From contig JADNYV010000042.1 of the NCBI GenBank assembly GCA_015501055.1, positions 124,001 to 188,000 of the forward strand: a stretch of 64,000 nt of DNA. Direction: 5' to 3'. The position numbers and the translations under genes are program-made. This DNA is from Mucidula mucida. Its lineage: Eukaryota > Basidiomycota > Agaricomycetes > Agaricales > Physalacriaceae. The notes below the pieces were generated by a model that saw nothing but the letters and a program-made list of their open reading frames with translations, did not search any database and was not told the DNA's origin. This document shows positions 12,488 to 23,641 of this stretch, in pieces. Numbering within the stretch: the first letter of the stretch is position 1; each line of letters starts with the position of its first letter.

Positions 12488-13783
12488 ATGTTGCGCCTCT
12501 CTGCTGTTGTTTCGCTCGCTTTGGCCTCTGGCGCTTTCGCGCGTACATTCACGGTATGAACTGTTATTGCGCCATACTCCACTGTTGTGTGCTCATTCTA
12601 TTTCAGGTGTACAATGCTTGTCCGTTTACTATCTGGTGAGCTCCACACCTTCGTGTATCGTTATTCGGAAGCTGACTTGAACTTGAAGGCCGGCTGTACG
12701 TTTGAAGCATCGACCATTCCGCCTCGGGATCCTCAACTACTTTCAATAGATCTTCACCGACTTGAACGTCGGGTCTGCTGTTCCTGCGCACACGACTGGG
12801 TAAGGTTTTTCGAACATACAGTGCGTCTTCATCATCTGATGCGCATCTTCAGTTGGGAAGCGCCGTCCTTCACCAAGGTTTCGTTTAGCGTTCCAGACAA
12901 CTGGAAGGCTGGTCGGATCTGGGTATGTCGATCCGTATTGTTTTGATCTGACGTGCGTCTAATTCCTCTCAGGCTCGCCGCAACTGTGACTTCTCGTCCA
13001 ACCCCGGACCAAACTCGTGTCTTGATGGAGGCTGCAACGGTGGTCTCGAGTGCGACTCGCACACCGGAACTGTAAGCCTCGTATATTGCCTTTTTTGAAT
13101 CGCTATCTCATTTATGGCAGGGTGTCCCTCCTGCCACTGTGGCGGAATGGACTCTTTCGGCAGATGGAAACCAGGATTGGTACGATAGTGAGTCGCATCT
13201 TGTTACGCTCACCCGCCTTTTGTGACTGACATCTGTCCTCAGTCTCGTTGGTAGATGGTTACAACCTTCCGGCTCGCATCACCAACAACGTTGGATGCGG
13301 TGTGCCCGATTGCCCCGTCGATCTTGGCCCGAACTGTTCGTTATCTCGTACATCATGACATTCCCGTTCATTCCTAATGAGAGCTATGTAGGCCCTGATG
13401 CCCTCAAAGGCCCTTTCGACTCCTCTGGCTTCCCCGTTGGCTGCCGCTCGGCTTGCGTCAGTCCCTTTTCGCGAATGAGATCCTTTTCACTGAATACCCT
13501 GTATAGCAAGCCAACCTGGACGGAAACCAGGGTGACTCTGCTAACTGCTGCTCGGGAAGCCACAACACTGCGGCCACCTGCCCGCCTTCTGGTGTTGCGT
13601 ACTACTCTTACTTCAGTGAGTTTGTTAGGTTTATGAGTGGTGGACGAAACTGATTACACGTCTTCAATAGAAAACAGCTGCCCTAACTCCTACGTCTATG
13701 CTTACGACGAATCTTCGGGAACTGCTTTGTGGACCTGTGATTCCAACCTCAAGGCTGACTACACGCTCACGTTCTGCCCTTAA
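12488..13783 (+). CDS. Secreted thaumatin-like protein (PR-5 family)
   Basis: Secreted beta-sandwich protein; some basidiomycete members hydrolyse beta-1,3-glucan and act in wall remodelling, though activity here is inferred. Eleven exons (12488-12553, 12607-12635, 12689-12695, 12750-12799, 12853-12922, 12973-13071, 13121-13187, 13243-13335, 13392-13456, 13507-13615, 13671-13783) give 255 aa with no frame error. The signal peptide is residues 1-18 (MLRLSAVVSLALASGAFA). The mature part starts RTFTVYNACPFTIWP and carries 16 cysteines, the canonical eight disulphides, with typical pieces DNWKAGRIWARRNCDF, ARITNNVGCGVPDCPVDLGP and NCCSGSHNTAATCPPS. Exon 3 is only 7 nt. It follows FKS1 on the same strand, so both neighbours concern beta-1,3-glucan. 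Confidence 0.95.
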
Positions 13784-14005
13784 ATCTTATCTCTTTTTCT
13801 TGATTGCGGTATACCAACAAATAAACAGTCGCTTGGCCAGGCTTGGTCGGAGTAGTACTTAGTGTAACGATGAAATGATATATCATGTCCAAAGTTTGTG
13901 ATAAACTGGAGTCCACTTTTCTGAAAGAACGTTCACTAAGCGGAGAATCTGGTATAACGCTCTCAGTATATAATGTGATTGGGTTTTCAGAAGTAACTTA
14001 CTTGC

Positions 14006-14654
14006 TCATTCATCTCTTTCCAAGAATGCTACACCACCATTTCGAACTTTGGCCATAAAGTTCTCATACCATTTCACTATCAGACCCATTGGAACAGCGA
14101 CTTCAGGTGACATGGCGCCCCCTCCACTGAATCCTGAGAGGTAGTTGAACAGATTTTTTACGATCTTCTCTGCAAACAGAGTCGGGTTGTTGGCAAGCGA
14201 TGTACCAGGCTTCGCGACGGTAGAAGGGAGAGCTGCCATCTGCGATTCTATTGACGCGATGGGCTCGATGGATAAGCCAAGGATCGCGGTGACATCTAAT
14301 GTCGGCTGGGCGGGCATCGACGCGTTGAAAGCGCCATATGTGGACGTGGACGAAAACGTGCCACGAAGTCGGAATATAGCAGATGGTTTATCATTTGAAA
14401 GCCTGCAAGAACGATGAGTGAATCACGAAACACCAAAACACGATTAGCCTACATTCCCAGTAATTGGAACCTTTCCCGGGCCAGTGAAAGTGCACGGCCG
14501 CGCCATAGCCATCGGGGAACGGTATCGTGCCCAGAAGGAAGACGCACACGTGGTTTATGGTGCTGGCGGCTGGGAGCTCGAAGAGAGCGTGGGTTTCATC
14601 GACTTGTTGTAGATTGGTCTGCAAGAGACGGCCAGCAACGCAGCACCCAAACAT
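14006..14654 (-). CDS. OPI10: Hikeshi/OPI10 family nuclear import factor
   Basis: Hikeshi carries Hsp70 into the nucleus on heat stress in animals; the yeast relative OPI10 is linked to phospholipid/inositol phenotypes. Two exons on the minus strand, 14654-14453 and 14402-14006, with a 50-nt intron, give 199 aa, the usual length, after one base is restored. Diagnostic parts are the start MFGCCVAGRLLQTNLQQV, the FELPAASTINHVCVFLLGT core, FPDGYGAAVHFHWPGKG, and the C-terminal FNYLSGFSGGG with PMGLIVKWYENFMAKV. The missing base is near 14470, just before the splice site: the frame must pass from PGKG to FQLLGM. Its start faces the start of RTF1 with about 310 bp between them. Confidence 0.92.
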
Positions 14655-14967
14655 TCTGATGGAGGATTGGAGAGAAACGCAGGAAATTCAAAGGGAGTTC
14701 CAAGGTAGTTGTTGGTCGAATATTCACGAAGGTCCGAGAATGAATGCGAAGATGTCAAAAGCCTCCGATGACGGAACGGTTGAACGTTAAAGGGTTATAG
14801 TGAACCTGCATTGTGTTATATTGATACTTCAAGTCTTCCTCAGAGTACTTACTAGCTTGCGACGTTGTGTCCTCGCGTGTTACAGTCAGGCCCAAGGTCG
14901 GAACTCGGACCGAAGATCCGGGCGTGTGAAATTCATTTGCCCATTGTTGTGAACTACCACCACCACC

Positions 14968-16913
14968 ATGTCCGACTTTGACGACGAACTACTCGAATTA
15001 GCTGAGGTTGGCTCCAAGAAACCTAGGTCGTCCAAGAACAAGTCTTCAAAAAAGCGCAAGGCCGAGCACGTACACCGTTCTTCGTCTATTTCGCTGTCTT
15101 ACCAGTAGCAGTGTCTCCGACTACGAGGAACCGGAGAGCGAAGAGGACGAGCATGCCCTATACCCATTAGAAGGGAAATACAAGGATGAACTTGACAGAC
15201 AACTGTGCGCCTCGCGAATAATGCCTGCTCTGTCGTTGTTGACCATTTAACAGCATCCTGGAAATGTCCGAACTGGAGCGGGAGAAAGTCTTTGCATCGC
15301 GAGAAGACGAAAAGCAAAAGGTTAAGGACCGGAACAACATTCGCAATTTACTTCATCAACGCAATGCCACCGATGGTAATGGTGGCGGTGATGACAGTGT
15401 TGCAAGAGCAGCTAAGAGTACGCAATACATTGCATTCCGCTTGCCAGGTGCTCGCTAACCCTCAACAGGACCACGTCCTATGAGTGGGGAGAAGACACGA
15501 AAGCTAAACGAGCTGAAAGCCAGACGTCAAGCTAAAGGGGATAGAACGAAGGTATTTATCTAGCTGTTCTGCTTGTCTGCATCGTCCCTTATTCAATACC
15601 AGCTTGATGGCTCACCTCATCGAGATGGCTCCTCCATGGATACTGGCTCTTCCGAAGATGAAGAGGACGGCCAAGTCGACAATCACCCTGGACCGACTAC
15701 CGACTCTGAGGAGTCAGCCTCATTGGCGGATCTAAACCGCTGTCGTGTAACGCGAAATATGATCGTCAAACACTTCCTGTCTCCCTGGTTCGAAGATTAT
15801 ATCACTAGTGCGTTCACTATTTCTGTTCGAGCGAATTGTTCATCTTGCCTTTTTAAGATTCATGGGTTCGCTACTGCATCGGCCAGGAGGGAGGGGAAAA
15901 CGTTTATCGTATCTGCGAAGTCTCAAGTCTGATGCTTTTACTCGCGGTGTCTTCGCTGCATTCACACGTCTTCCAGGCCTCAGTAAAGACAAGGTGAAGC
16001 CGTATAGGTTGGACGGAATAATAGTCGACAAAGGGTTTGAGCTGCAACACGGCAAAGCCTTGAAACCATTCCCCATGGATAAGGTCTCCAATGCGGACTT
16101 TTCTCCAGTAAGTACGTTGTTCCTCGATTGGACCAATCTAATTCTTTCACTAGAAAGAGTTTGAGCGTTTCCAAGTGGCATGCAAGATCGACGAGGTTAA
16201 ACTGCCTACCAAGCAATCCGTTGAAGCTAAAATCAAGAAAATGAAGCACTTGACGACTCAAGTCATGACTGAGGTATGGCCCTTCTTAGTTATATTCTCG
16301 ATGCTCAATCATCTTGTAGTCCGACATCAACGCCCTGCTCACCCGGAAGAGAGAAATTGCTGAGGCTTCTGGTGTCAAGACGCCAGGTTGGATCATGATG
16401 GAACGTTCAAGACTCAAACAGCGCAAAGTCATGGCCGAACGTCGACAGGATTACAAGGAAGTGACGACTATTGATGCAGAGATTGAAGACTTCAACCTCA
16501 AGTATGGCCAAGAGCATAAGGGTGGCCAGGGAAAGAAGGAGGTGGACATGCTTGCGATCTTGAGCGAGAAGAACCGAAAGGCAAATCAGGAGGCTGTTAG
16601 GCGCGCCGAGATTGCTGCTGCACGTGAGAAGAAGATGAACAGACAGAACGCGACGCCAGACCCTAGTGCGAGGTTAAAGATCATGCCAAGGACATTCAAC
16701 GACGCCACATCGTCGGCTTCAGCTTCGCGGTTCGTCTTTTCTCTTGCTTGCTTCTTCGGAACCGATATCTCATGAATGTAAAGTGCTGGAACGCCTAAAC
16801 CGGCCTCGAATTCTGCCGTAACAGCGCCAACACCTGTCGTGCGGAATAGCGCGGCCAAGACGTTTGAGGCGTCCATCGTTGACTCGATTGAGGTCGACCT
16901 AGGGGACTTCTAG
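14968..16913 (+). CDS. RTF1: Paf1 complex subunit Rtf1 (Plus3 domain)
   Basis: Nuclear elongation factor: a Paf1-complex subunit that promotes H2B ubiquitylation and binds phosphorylated Spt5 through its Plus3 domain. The start MSDFDDELLELAEVG is followed by a Lys-rich stretch, an acidic segment (EEPESEEDEHALYP) and the histone-modification region MSELEREKVFASRE. The Plus3 domain covers LNRCRVTRNMIVKHFLSPWF, SWVRYCIGQEGGENVYRICE and ELQHGKALKPFPMDKVSN. Then come a charged coiled-coil region and an end VDSIEVDLGDF. Introns lie near 15207-15253, 15421-15470, 15553-15602, 15809-15856, 15931-15976, 16110-16155, 16273-16317 and 16731-16784; phases agree throughout, except at the first junction (donor 15070), where exon 1 has one base too many or two too few. 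An A6 run at about 15049-15054 is a likely site of error. Confidence 0.93.
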
Positions 16914-17234
16914 GGATATCTATGTTAGATAACTTACTCAGAGTGGTGTAGTTCGATAGGTTGATTGAATTTATGGATGTACTTCGTCATATGGTAGGAG
17001 GCTTTAGAATAATGTGGCGTAGTTCATGTCCGTAGTAGTTACGATACCAGTAATAAACAGGTTTTCGCATAGTTTCGCGTGATGAGTGGCAGTGGACTGC
17101 ATTCATGAGATTCATGAAGGTGATATACTAAGCGTCCAGACTTCACTGACCTTTCTTTCGCGTTACAAGAACGGCGGGCGGTTCTGAACAACAGGGACTC
17201 AATAGCATGAGGCGTGGTAAGCGATCTCTCTACT
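16914..17234. other. Intergenic 3' flank of RTF1
   Basis: No coding signal seen. It separates RTF1 from the decayed MFS fragment. Confidence 0.5.
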
Positions 17235-17580
17235 AGAACTGAGACGTTTTCGGAGAAGAGGCGTCAGTTACGGACGAATCAGGCGTGCTTCAACATCCGG
17301 CGTCTTTGCCTATGTACCGGAGAATGGATGTACAAAGAATAAATTTGCAATCATAGGAAAGGCTGTTCCCAAGACTGAGTACCAACAGGAAGGACGAGAT
17401 GTCAAAGAGAAGAAGAAAGCCGATAGACCAAAAAACCAGAGAACAACAAGGCCGTGGCGGAGGCACGCTGTAATGAATGATGAAGTCGCGTAAATCTGGA
17501 AGGCGGGACAACACAGCGACCAGCTCATTCGCCAGGGGCTGATCGGACCGAACTGGGAAGTGAGTCTAGTTGTGGCGTAA
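17235..17580 (-). pseudogene. Degenerate fragment of the neighbouring MFS transporter gene
   Basis: This stretch matches the middle of the intact MFS gene (about 20085-20470) in the same orientation. Shared pieces include TCGGAGAAGAGGCGTC, GCAATCATAGGAA, GACTGAGTACCA and AGAAGAAGAAAGCCGATAGA, interrupted by substitutions and by a gap of about 26 bases where the parent has TCGCCTGGGAATAGAATCC. The parent's third intron is included, so this was a DNA-level copy, not a retrocopy. Minus-strand frames translate to broken pieces of the helix around SSFLLVLSLG. It has neither start nor end of the gene and cannot encode a transporter. Confidence 0.8.
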
Positions 17581-17671
17581 ACAACGTAGGCCTTACACTT
17601 GTCTCTGCTTCTGCTCTCCGTCAACATCCCAAGCCTCGCCCTTGTCTCAGTCTACTCCAAACTCACCCAGC

Positions 17672-18573
17672 ATGCCCTCGACTCGTACAAGAAGGTCGGC
17701 GACCGGTAAAAACGCTGCAGATGCCATAACAGCATGGCGGAGCAGGAGTCGGGCTATCTACGAGAAAGAAAGATTTCGAGCGGCGATGGAAGCGATACCA
17801 GGACCGAGGGTTCTTTGTTACGACTCTGTCACCACTGTTAGCGGGGCATCGACTAGATCGCCTCTTCTCCTCCCCGACGGCGACTATGGCCCCGTTATCA
17901 AGCTCGTCGAAACTGTTGCGCACCTCTTGGTGACATCGGCTCCAGTCCGCCGCAGAATCATGATCTCAATCGACTTGCTGTATGCTGAAAGCGCCGAAGC
18001 TCAGGAGCAGTTCGATGTTTTGCACCCTGGCGAGAACGAACCCACAGAGGCACTGTTCCTCGCCTTTGTTACGACACGCTTTCCAAACGTCATCTCCAGG
18101 AGATAACAAAGGAGATTCTTGTTATGGGAAGTGTCAATAAGGGCATTGAGGAGGGTGCAGACATGAGCGAGATGTTCACCTCGAAGGGCCTGGTTCAAGT
18201 ATACCTGGACACGCAGGTATGTCCCAGCTACCCACACAGTTCCACTAGTCTAAGCTGCTACATAGGCAGGTCGTCGGCCGTGCGTCGTCTCGGACATCCA
18301 GTATCCAAGGTCAAGCGCTTCGTCGAGTTTGTTCTCATCTCCACCATTATCCACGAGTTTGGGCATTGTCTGACCAAATACCTGTTCGGATCACAGTCCC
18401 TGACACCATACCTTCCATTGGCAGCCGCTCTGCTTGGCTCTGTGGGTGAAATAGGACAGGACTCGAGATGGGCATCTTGGGTGCATTGCGTCCTTGAATG
18501 GGCTGATCCAGCATTATTTTATTCGGATGCTACTGAGCACTGTGGCGTGTTGATAAGTTGTTGGGTTGGGTAA
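17672..18573 (+). CDS. Orphan protein with an HEFGH (zincin-like) motif
   Basis: Not recognised as a known family. Exon 1 starts at 17672 (MPSTRTRRSATGKNAADA) and runs to about 18066 (EALFLAF); a short intron ends at about 18097, and the frame continues with EITKEILVMGSVNKGIEEG. After a second likely intron at 18217-18265 the protein needs one restored base to reach RFVEFVLISTIIHEFGHCLT; without that intron the frame is open straight through to 18573. HEFGH fits the HExxH zinc-binding signature, with a hydrophobic stretch before it as in metallopeptidases. No signal peptide is visible and a third metal ligand is not obvious. It sits between the MFS gene and its decayed copy. The exon structure is uncertain. 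Confidence 0.5.
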
Positions 18574-19049
18574 AGTTGACAAAACCGCACAAGTGGTACA
18601 TCTTAGTAGTGGATTTCCTTTTCTGCTGCTCGTCCTTGTTGATCTTCTCTATAGTGATGCCCAGATTGACCATGTCATCGAAATGGTACATCATGGTTAA
18701 TTCATCGATACCTTTCTAGACCACAAGATGTTGGTGGTCATCTGGGAAGGCTATACGAGCCAAGCCCGCTGGGGATGGTATGGACATTATTGTGCATATC
18801 AGGATGAACCATACAGGCTCTTGATCCCACAGACATCTGATACTTTTCTGGGCTTGGGCTGCCAATCACCCTTGACCCCAAAGCTTTCCGATCAGACAAG
18901 TGGTGACCGCAAGTTCTGAGTTGTGAAGATTTTGACAGAAATGAAGAGATCAAGAATTGTGGTCAACTGAAGATCTCTATAATTGCGCACTACATAAATG
19001 TGAAATTTCATAAATATTTTGATTACTGGCTATATGTCTAAAGGCCAAC
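18574..19049. other. Intergenic, convergent 3' flanks
   Basis: Between the orphan plus-strand gene and the minus-strand MFS gene. Short frames only, none convincing. Confidence 0.45.
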
Positions 19050-20941
19050 TCAATCCTCATCATCGCTATCTTCCTCACTCTGAACATCCACCTGCTCATA
19101 CTGCGCACCTTCTGCCCGCCGCCGATCGCGCCAACTGAGGTATACACTCATACCAAGAGCTACGAGACAGCCCACAGCAGTTAGATACAATGTATCAACA
19201 TAACACGCCCTCCCCAGCGTGCACTCATTCCCCGTCGACGCCGGTGCAGTCAAAGCGGGCGCCGACGATGTATCCGAATGCGCATCCAAGTTCCTCCCAA
19301 ACGCGACAGAAAACACATTGCCTCCAATCATCGGCGCCAAACTGATAAAACCCCAGTTCTCCGAAAAGTGCGCGAGGCCAAAGTACTCGATGCACATGGT
19401 GGGGTAGATCCCAAAGATGCTGCCGTAGCTGAGCCCGAGGAGGGTGCTCGCTGCCCAGAGGTTCTCGACGGAGGAGATGGAGATGGCGACGAGCTGGGAC
19501 AGGAGGAGGAGGCTGGATACGACAACAAGCATGGCTGAGCGAGGAAGGGGGCGGAAGGAGAAGGATGACGAGGAGGGCGAGGAGGCAGAGCGGGACATCA
19601 AGTCGGATAACAGACCGATCAAGATGCGCCCAAGGCAGTTAGTAAGAGAAACGGCAGACACTTGAGTCGCCTGGTATGTTTCATAGCCACTGGTTTTTTC
19701 CGCTGTAGATGGGGCGGAATAAAGAGCTTGTGCCATTGAACCGACGTTGTTGATGTACATCAATCCCGTTCCGCTCACTAGACAGGTTATGTTAGCGGCG
19801 ACGGATATCAGAGAACATAACACATACGTAGCGATAAGATGACGAATAAAAGCCAAAACTCTGCAGTGCACCACAGCGCACGGCCGTAGATATTTGGTTC
19901 TATTCGTCCAAACTTTGAAAGTGATCTTTCTTTCACGCTTCGAGCACGGCTAAGGGAGCGTGCGATTGTACGTTGGGGTTCAGAGCGAGTGGGACTCAAT
20001 TCGACGCCTGAAAGAGCTTCTGGAATATACTCTATGGCAGGCGTGGTGGGCGTTCTCACGTGGGCGTGCCCGAGGGGAGAATTGGGATGTTCTCGGAGAA
20101 GAGGCGTCCGACTACCGTCACGGAGGCCAACCGGGGGTGCCTCAACATCCGATGTACGCCCATAGGCGATGTCTCCTTGGCCAGTTGACTCGCCGCTATC
20201 GTGGTGAACGGGTGGTACTGCCCTTACAAAGAAGAAACCTGCAATCATAGGAAGGGCTGTTCCTAGACTGAGTACCAGCAGGAAGGACGAGGTGTCGCCT
20301 GGGAATAGAATCCGAGATATAGACGAGAAGAAGAAAGCCGATAGACCAAAACCAGAGAGCACCAAGGCCGTGGCGGATGCCCGCTATGATGAATTGAGTC
20401 GCGTAATTCTAGACGGCGGGACAACACACTGACCAGCGCCTCTGGGAAGCTCTTGGCTGTGGCGTTTACTGCCCCGCTCAATCCAGCGTTACCGCCCGAG
20501 CCGGTCATGTACCCAAACATGAGCAGAAGCACAAAAGTGACCGTGCTGGCACCATCCCCGGTGTCATACATGTGTTTCATACCGCCATAGCCAATCAGTA
20601 ACAGAAAGAAAGCGCCCGCCATCGCGATGCGGGGACCCCGCGCGTCGACAATACGACCCCAGATCGGCCCGGAGGAGTATACGCCAACTGGGGGGACATT
20701 AACCAGTGAGAGTGAACGCGTGGTAAGCCGTACCATTGCCTGCGAGGGCGATGAGATTCAGCTTTGTGTGGTTGATGCCTAATCGGGCGCCAAGTTGGGG
20801 AGAATAGGCGGAGTAGACCTATGATATATCGCGTGAGCCGAGAAGTGGGGAAGCGGGGAAAGGCCGCACATAATTCGTCCCCGCACCGAGCGAGACGCAT
20901 GTCGCGGTTATGAGCGTCGTCAGACGCATTCTGGCAGACAT
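19050..20941 (-). CDS. MFS transporter, MCH1/nodulin-like type
   Basis: Twelve-helix major facilitator protein of the fungal group that includes yeast MCH1; the substrate is unknown. Five minus-strand exons (20941-20870, 20818-20734, 20687-20434, 20383-19828, 19777-19050) join through introns of 46-51 nt into 564 aa with no frame error. The start MSARMRLTTLITATCVSLGAGTNY leads into YSPQLGARLGI and GPIWGRIVDARGPR in the first half. A central hydrophilic loop of about 100 residues follows (RTPLLREHPNSPLG onwards), then the second half with SGTGLMYINNVGSM and LGRILIGLLSDL, and an acidic tail. An in-frame ATG at 21058 would add 39 polar residues; I prefer 20941 because family members start close to helix 1. 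A partial decayed copy lies at 17235-17580. Confidence 0.9.
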
Positions 20942-21790
20942 AGCGGCAGTTCCTAGTGTATCCGAGCGTGTATCAGGCCGCGCTGTGTATGTGCTGCTTA
21001 TCGCGTTCCAGGTATCCACTGAACACGTTGATGTCCTGCGTTGTTGAGTGCTGCTCAACGGCGAGTGACGAGATGAAGGTTAATAAGATAAAAAAGAGAA
21101 AAGAGCGGTTCACGGAGGTAACATATAAGTAGGTAGATAGGAAGTTTGACTTGGTGGTCTCTGATATGATGGGACAGGTGTGGAATTAGCGGAACATTTG
21201 CCGCCTCCGAGACAACGTGGCATGATTAGACCTGATTGGCTTCGCCGTCGGCCGAGCACTAACTTGCAACTAACTGAAAACATTCAAAGACGTGTACAAG
21301 ATACCAGCAGGATAGCATGAAAGACTCTAAGGGAGATCGAAGTAATGTCGCGCCTGGAGTCTAGACTATATTGCCATTTTAAGCGAGGATTTGCTGCAAC
21401 GCCTGGTGCTCTGAAGAAAAATGTGAAGGAGAAGCGATACCAAGCTCAGGATCTTATAGAATAAGCGAAGAACCGTGATCATTCTCCGTGTCAGCGACCG
21501 CTTCTTCATTCTTTCTTCATCAGAAAAATCCTGGTATTCAGGCTGGGAGTCCAAATCCAATACCGTTGACGGACGACAGTATCTCCTCTACGTTGTCAAA
21601 AGGAGATCAAAAGCAGACCATGCGACATTATTCTTGTCCTAGCAGAGTGAACACAAATTCGAACATGGTTGTAGGCGTTGAGAGGCTCATGTTTGGCTTG
21701 GGATGAACGGGTGTCTCTGAAATTTGAATCACCGGGGCCCGCCGGCACGCCAGGTTTCCTAATTCGTGAGCTTACCATCTGCCTCCAATA
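20942..21790. other. Divergent intergenic region with a weak minus-strand ORF
   Basis: Shared upstream region of the MFS gene (minus) and the MYND gene (plus). A minus-strand frame at 21366-21560 begins MDLDSQPEYQDFSDEERMKK, which looks protein-like, and just upstream a frame reads FDNVEEILSSVNG. I could not join them in a consistent splice model, so I do not call a gene. Confidence 0.35.
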
Positions 21791-22795
21791 ATGTCTTCTG
21801 GACTTGATTTGTTCAGGAAAGCCGAACTGTTCTATTACCAAGGGAAAGTGGACGATACCTTTGACTACTACCAACGAGCAATCAAGAAAATTATAAAGGA
21901 TGAAAACGTCACTGCTTCCTTGCCCACGGAAATCCTACACTCGCCAGAGGTTGCTCACAATCGGGCGTACCCCAGAGAACTTCTCGGAGTGGTCTGGATG
22001 TTTTGTGGGTTTCTTCAAGGATCCTGTGATGCGCAAAGACAAAAGTAGTTGTCGTGTTCCTACTCCACGTCAACTAAGGCTGATTCCATCTAGCTACCGC
22101 GTCAGATGCTTACCAGTTTCTGATGACGTTCAGCCCCAAGTCTACCCAGGCATTTCGTCGTTTCCGCACAGATAAGGCAAAAATCTTGCTCAAGGGACTG
22201 CAAGTATCCGCTGGGTTCACGCTGGGACTCCTCACTTGGGACGCAGGTGATCGAGTCGCGGCTATGAAGCACTATCGCTCAGGCCTTGACTTGGCTGCTG
22301 AGTATTCAGGGTACGACAATGAGTCCAAGGCCGAGATTGGTTGGGAGGCTTACCTCGCGAATGAGGTACAAGGAATGAAGAATAACATGCATATGGCAAT
22401 GCTGTTGAGGAACGATGAACACAATGTGCAGTTATCGGCTGCGCTATTTGGTGATACTGGCGATAATAAGAGGAAGGAGGTACTCGAGACAGCGAGTTAT
22501 ACGCGAATCGAGGCAGATGGGACTGTCAACTTCGCGAGGAACGTTCAAATTGCAAGTGACAAGTGTGGTAACTGTGGAAAGCGGGACGCTAAAATGTCGA
22601 AATGCAGCGGCTGTAAAGCTGCTACGTGTAAGTCTTAGTTTGCCAAGTGAGGTGGTTTCTCACTGGTTTTGTGTGCAGATTGTGACTCAGCTTGTCAGAA
22701 GGCACATTGGCCGTGAGTCTCTTCAGCTTCCACGCCATCATACTGATAATTTATATAGGAAGCACAAAGCTGCCTGCAAGGCATCGAGAACGTGA
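21791..22795 (+). CDS. MYND zinc-finger protein with N-terminal helical repeats
   Basis: Probable protein-interaction factor of unknown role. Four exons (21791-22044, 22094-22627, 22679-22712, 22759-22795) give 285 aa once one surplus T near 22004 is removed: the frame must run from GVVWMF into VGFFKDPVMRKD. The N-terminal two thirds are helical and resemble TPR-like repeats (DLFRKAELFYYQGKVDDTF; KHYRSGLDLAAEYSG). The C-terminal 45 residues form a MYND finger with CGNCGKRDAKMSKCSGCK, then YCDSACQKAHWPKHKAAC, so all Cys and His ligands are present. The start at 21791 has a clean upstream region. MYND proteins of this shape are common in Agaricomycetes; the partner is unknown. Confidence 0.88.
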
Positions 22796-23002
22796 ATGTC
22801 CACTTTTGTATTTCTACCTTTACTGTACTTGTTGAGCCACGTCCCAGAATGACACTTTGATTCTGATCTTCCATCCGTAGATGTCCTATTTTGAAGAGTG
22901 ATCGGCTCATGCGGCAGCTCTCCCTTTTGGGCGTGCTTTGGCTGGCTGGCTTCCCTTTTGTCCCCCGCAGCCGCCTCAAAAAACTCCTTCATCTCGCCCA
23001 CC

Positions 23003-23641
23003 ATGATGCACTTGCCGCTCTCTTTATCAATACTATTCCTGCCTCTACTATCATGGGCACAGTCGTCGACTTCAATAACGGGCAGTGTAACAGGGACGGT
23101 CATCGGGACAGGCAGTGTGACAGGGAGCGCAAGCTCGACAACAGCGTCTGGCAGCGCGAGCGCGAGCAGAACGTTGTCGGCCGATCTACCCAGTCTCAGC
23201 GGGTACTCGACATGCGTTACCACCTGCCTCCAGCTTTCCATCGCGGCAGCCAACTGCACCAGTGTCGCCGAAGTCAATTGTTACTGTGGGAGTTCAGATT
23301 TTACATCCTCTCTCACGGATTGTATAACCGCAGACGGCCCCGATGGATGTCCGGCTGAGCTGTCCCAGGCGGAGAACTTGGCAGGACAGTTTTGTCATCT
23401 TGCCTCGACGAGCACAAGTCTATCCTTCACCATCACGTCCGTTTCGTCTTCCACTTCTGGCTCGTCGTCCTCCACCCGGACGAGCCCCAGCCAGAGCTCA
23501 TCGACGACCACCGCGAGTGGTACATCTGCGAGCGCGACGACATCGGACAATGCTGCGTCAAGCGGGACCTCGGGAAGCACGATTTTCAGTGTGGTGGTAG
23601 TACTGCTTTATGCGGCGCTTGATGGCCGAATGCTCGTGTAG
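23003..23641 (+). CDS. CFEM-domain cell-surface protein, Ser/Thr-rich
   Basis: Extracellular wall or membrane protein; characterised CFEM proteins bind haem or act at the host interface. A single exon gives 212 aa from 23003, chosen because CCCACCATG is a good context and a signal peptide follows at once (MMHLPLSLSILFLPLLSWAQ). A Ser/Thr/Gly-rich linker leads to the CFEM domain from LSGYSTCVTTC to GQFCHLA, with eight cysteines in CFEM spacing. The remainder is a Ser/Thr-rich stalk, likely O-glycosylated, ending in a hydrophobic segment (IFSVVVVLLYAAL) that resembles a GPI-anchor signal. The last residues, DGRMLV, are unusually polar for one. Upstream in-frame ATG 22898 would bury the signal peptide and is unlikely. 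Confidence 0.9.
   Translation: MMHLPLSLSILFLPLLSWAQSSTSITGSVTGTVIGTGSVTGSASSTTASGSASASRTLSADLPSLSGYSTCVTTCLQLSIAAANCTSVAEVNCYCGSSDFTSSLTDCITADGPDGCPAELSQAENLAGQFCHLASTSTSLSFTITSVSSSTSGSSSSTRTSPSQSSSTTTASGTSASATTSDNAASSGTSGSTIFSVVVVLLYAALDGRMLV

Noticed and set aside
17570..18106. Extending the HEFGH orphan upstream to 17570
   Set aside because: The added residues overlap the decayed MFS fragment; the start at 17672 follows it and avoids the overlap.
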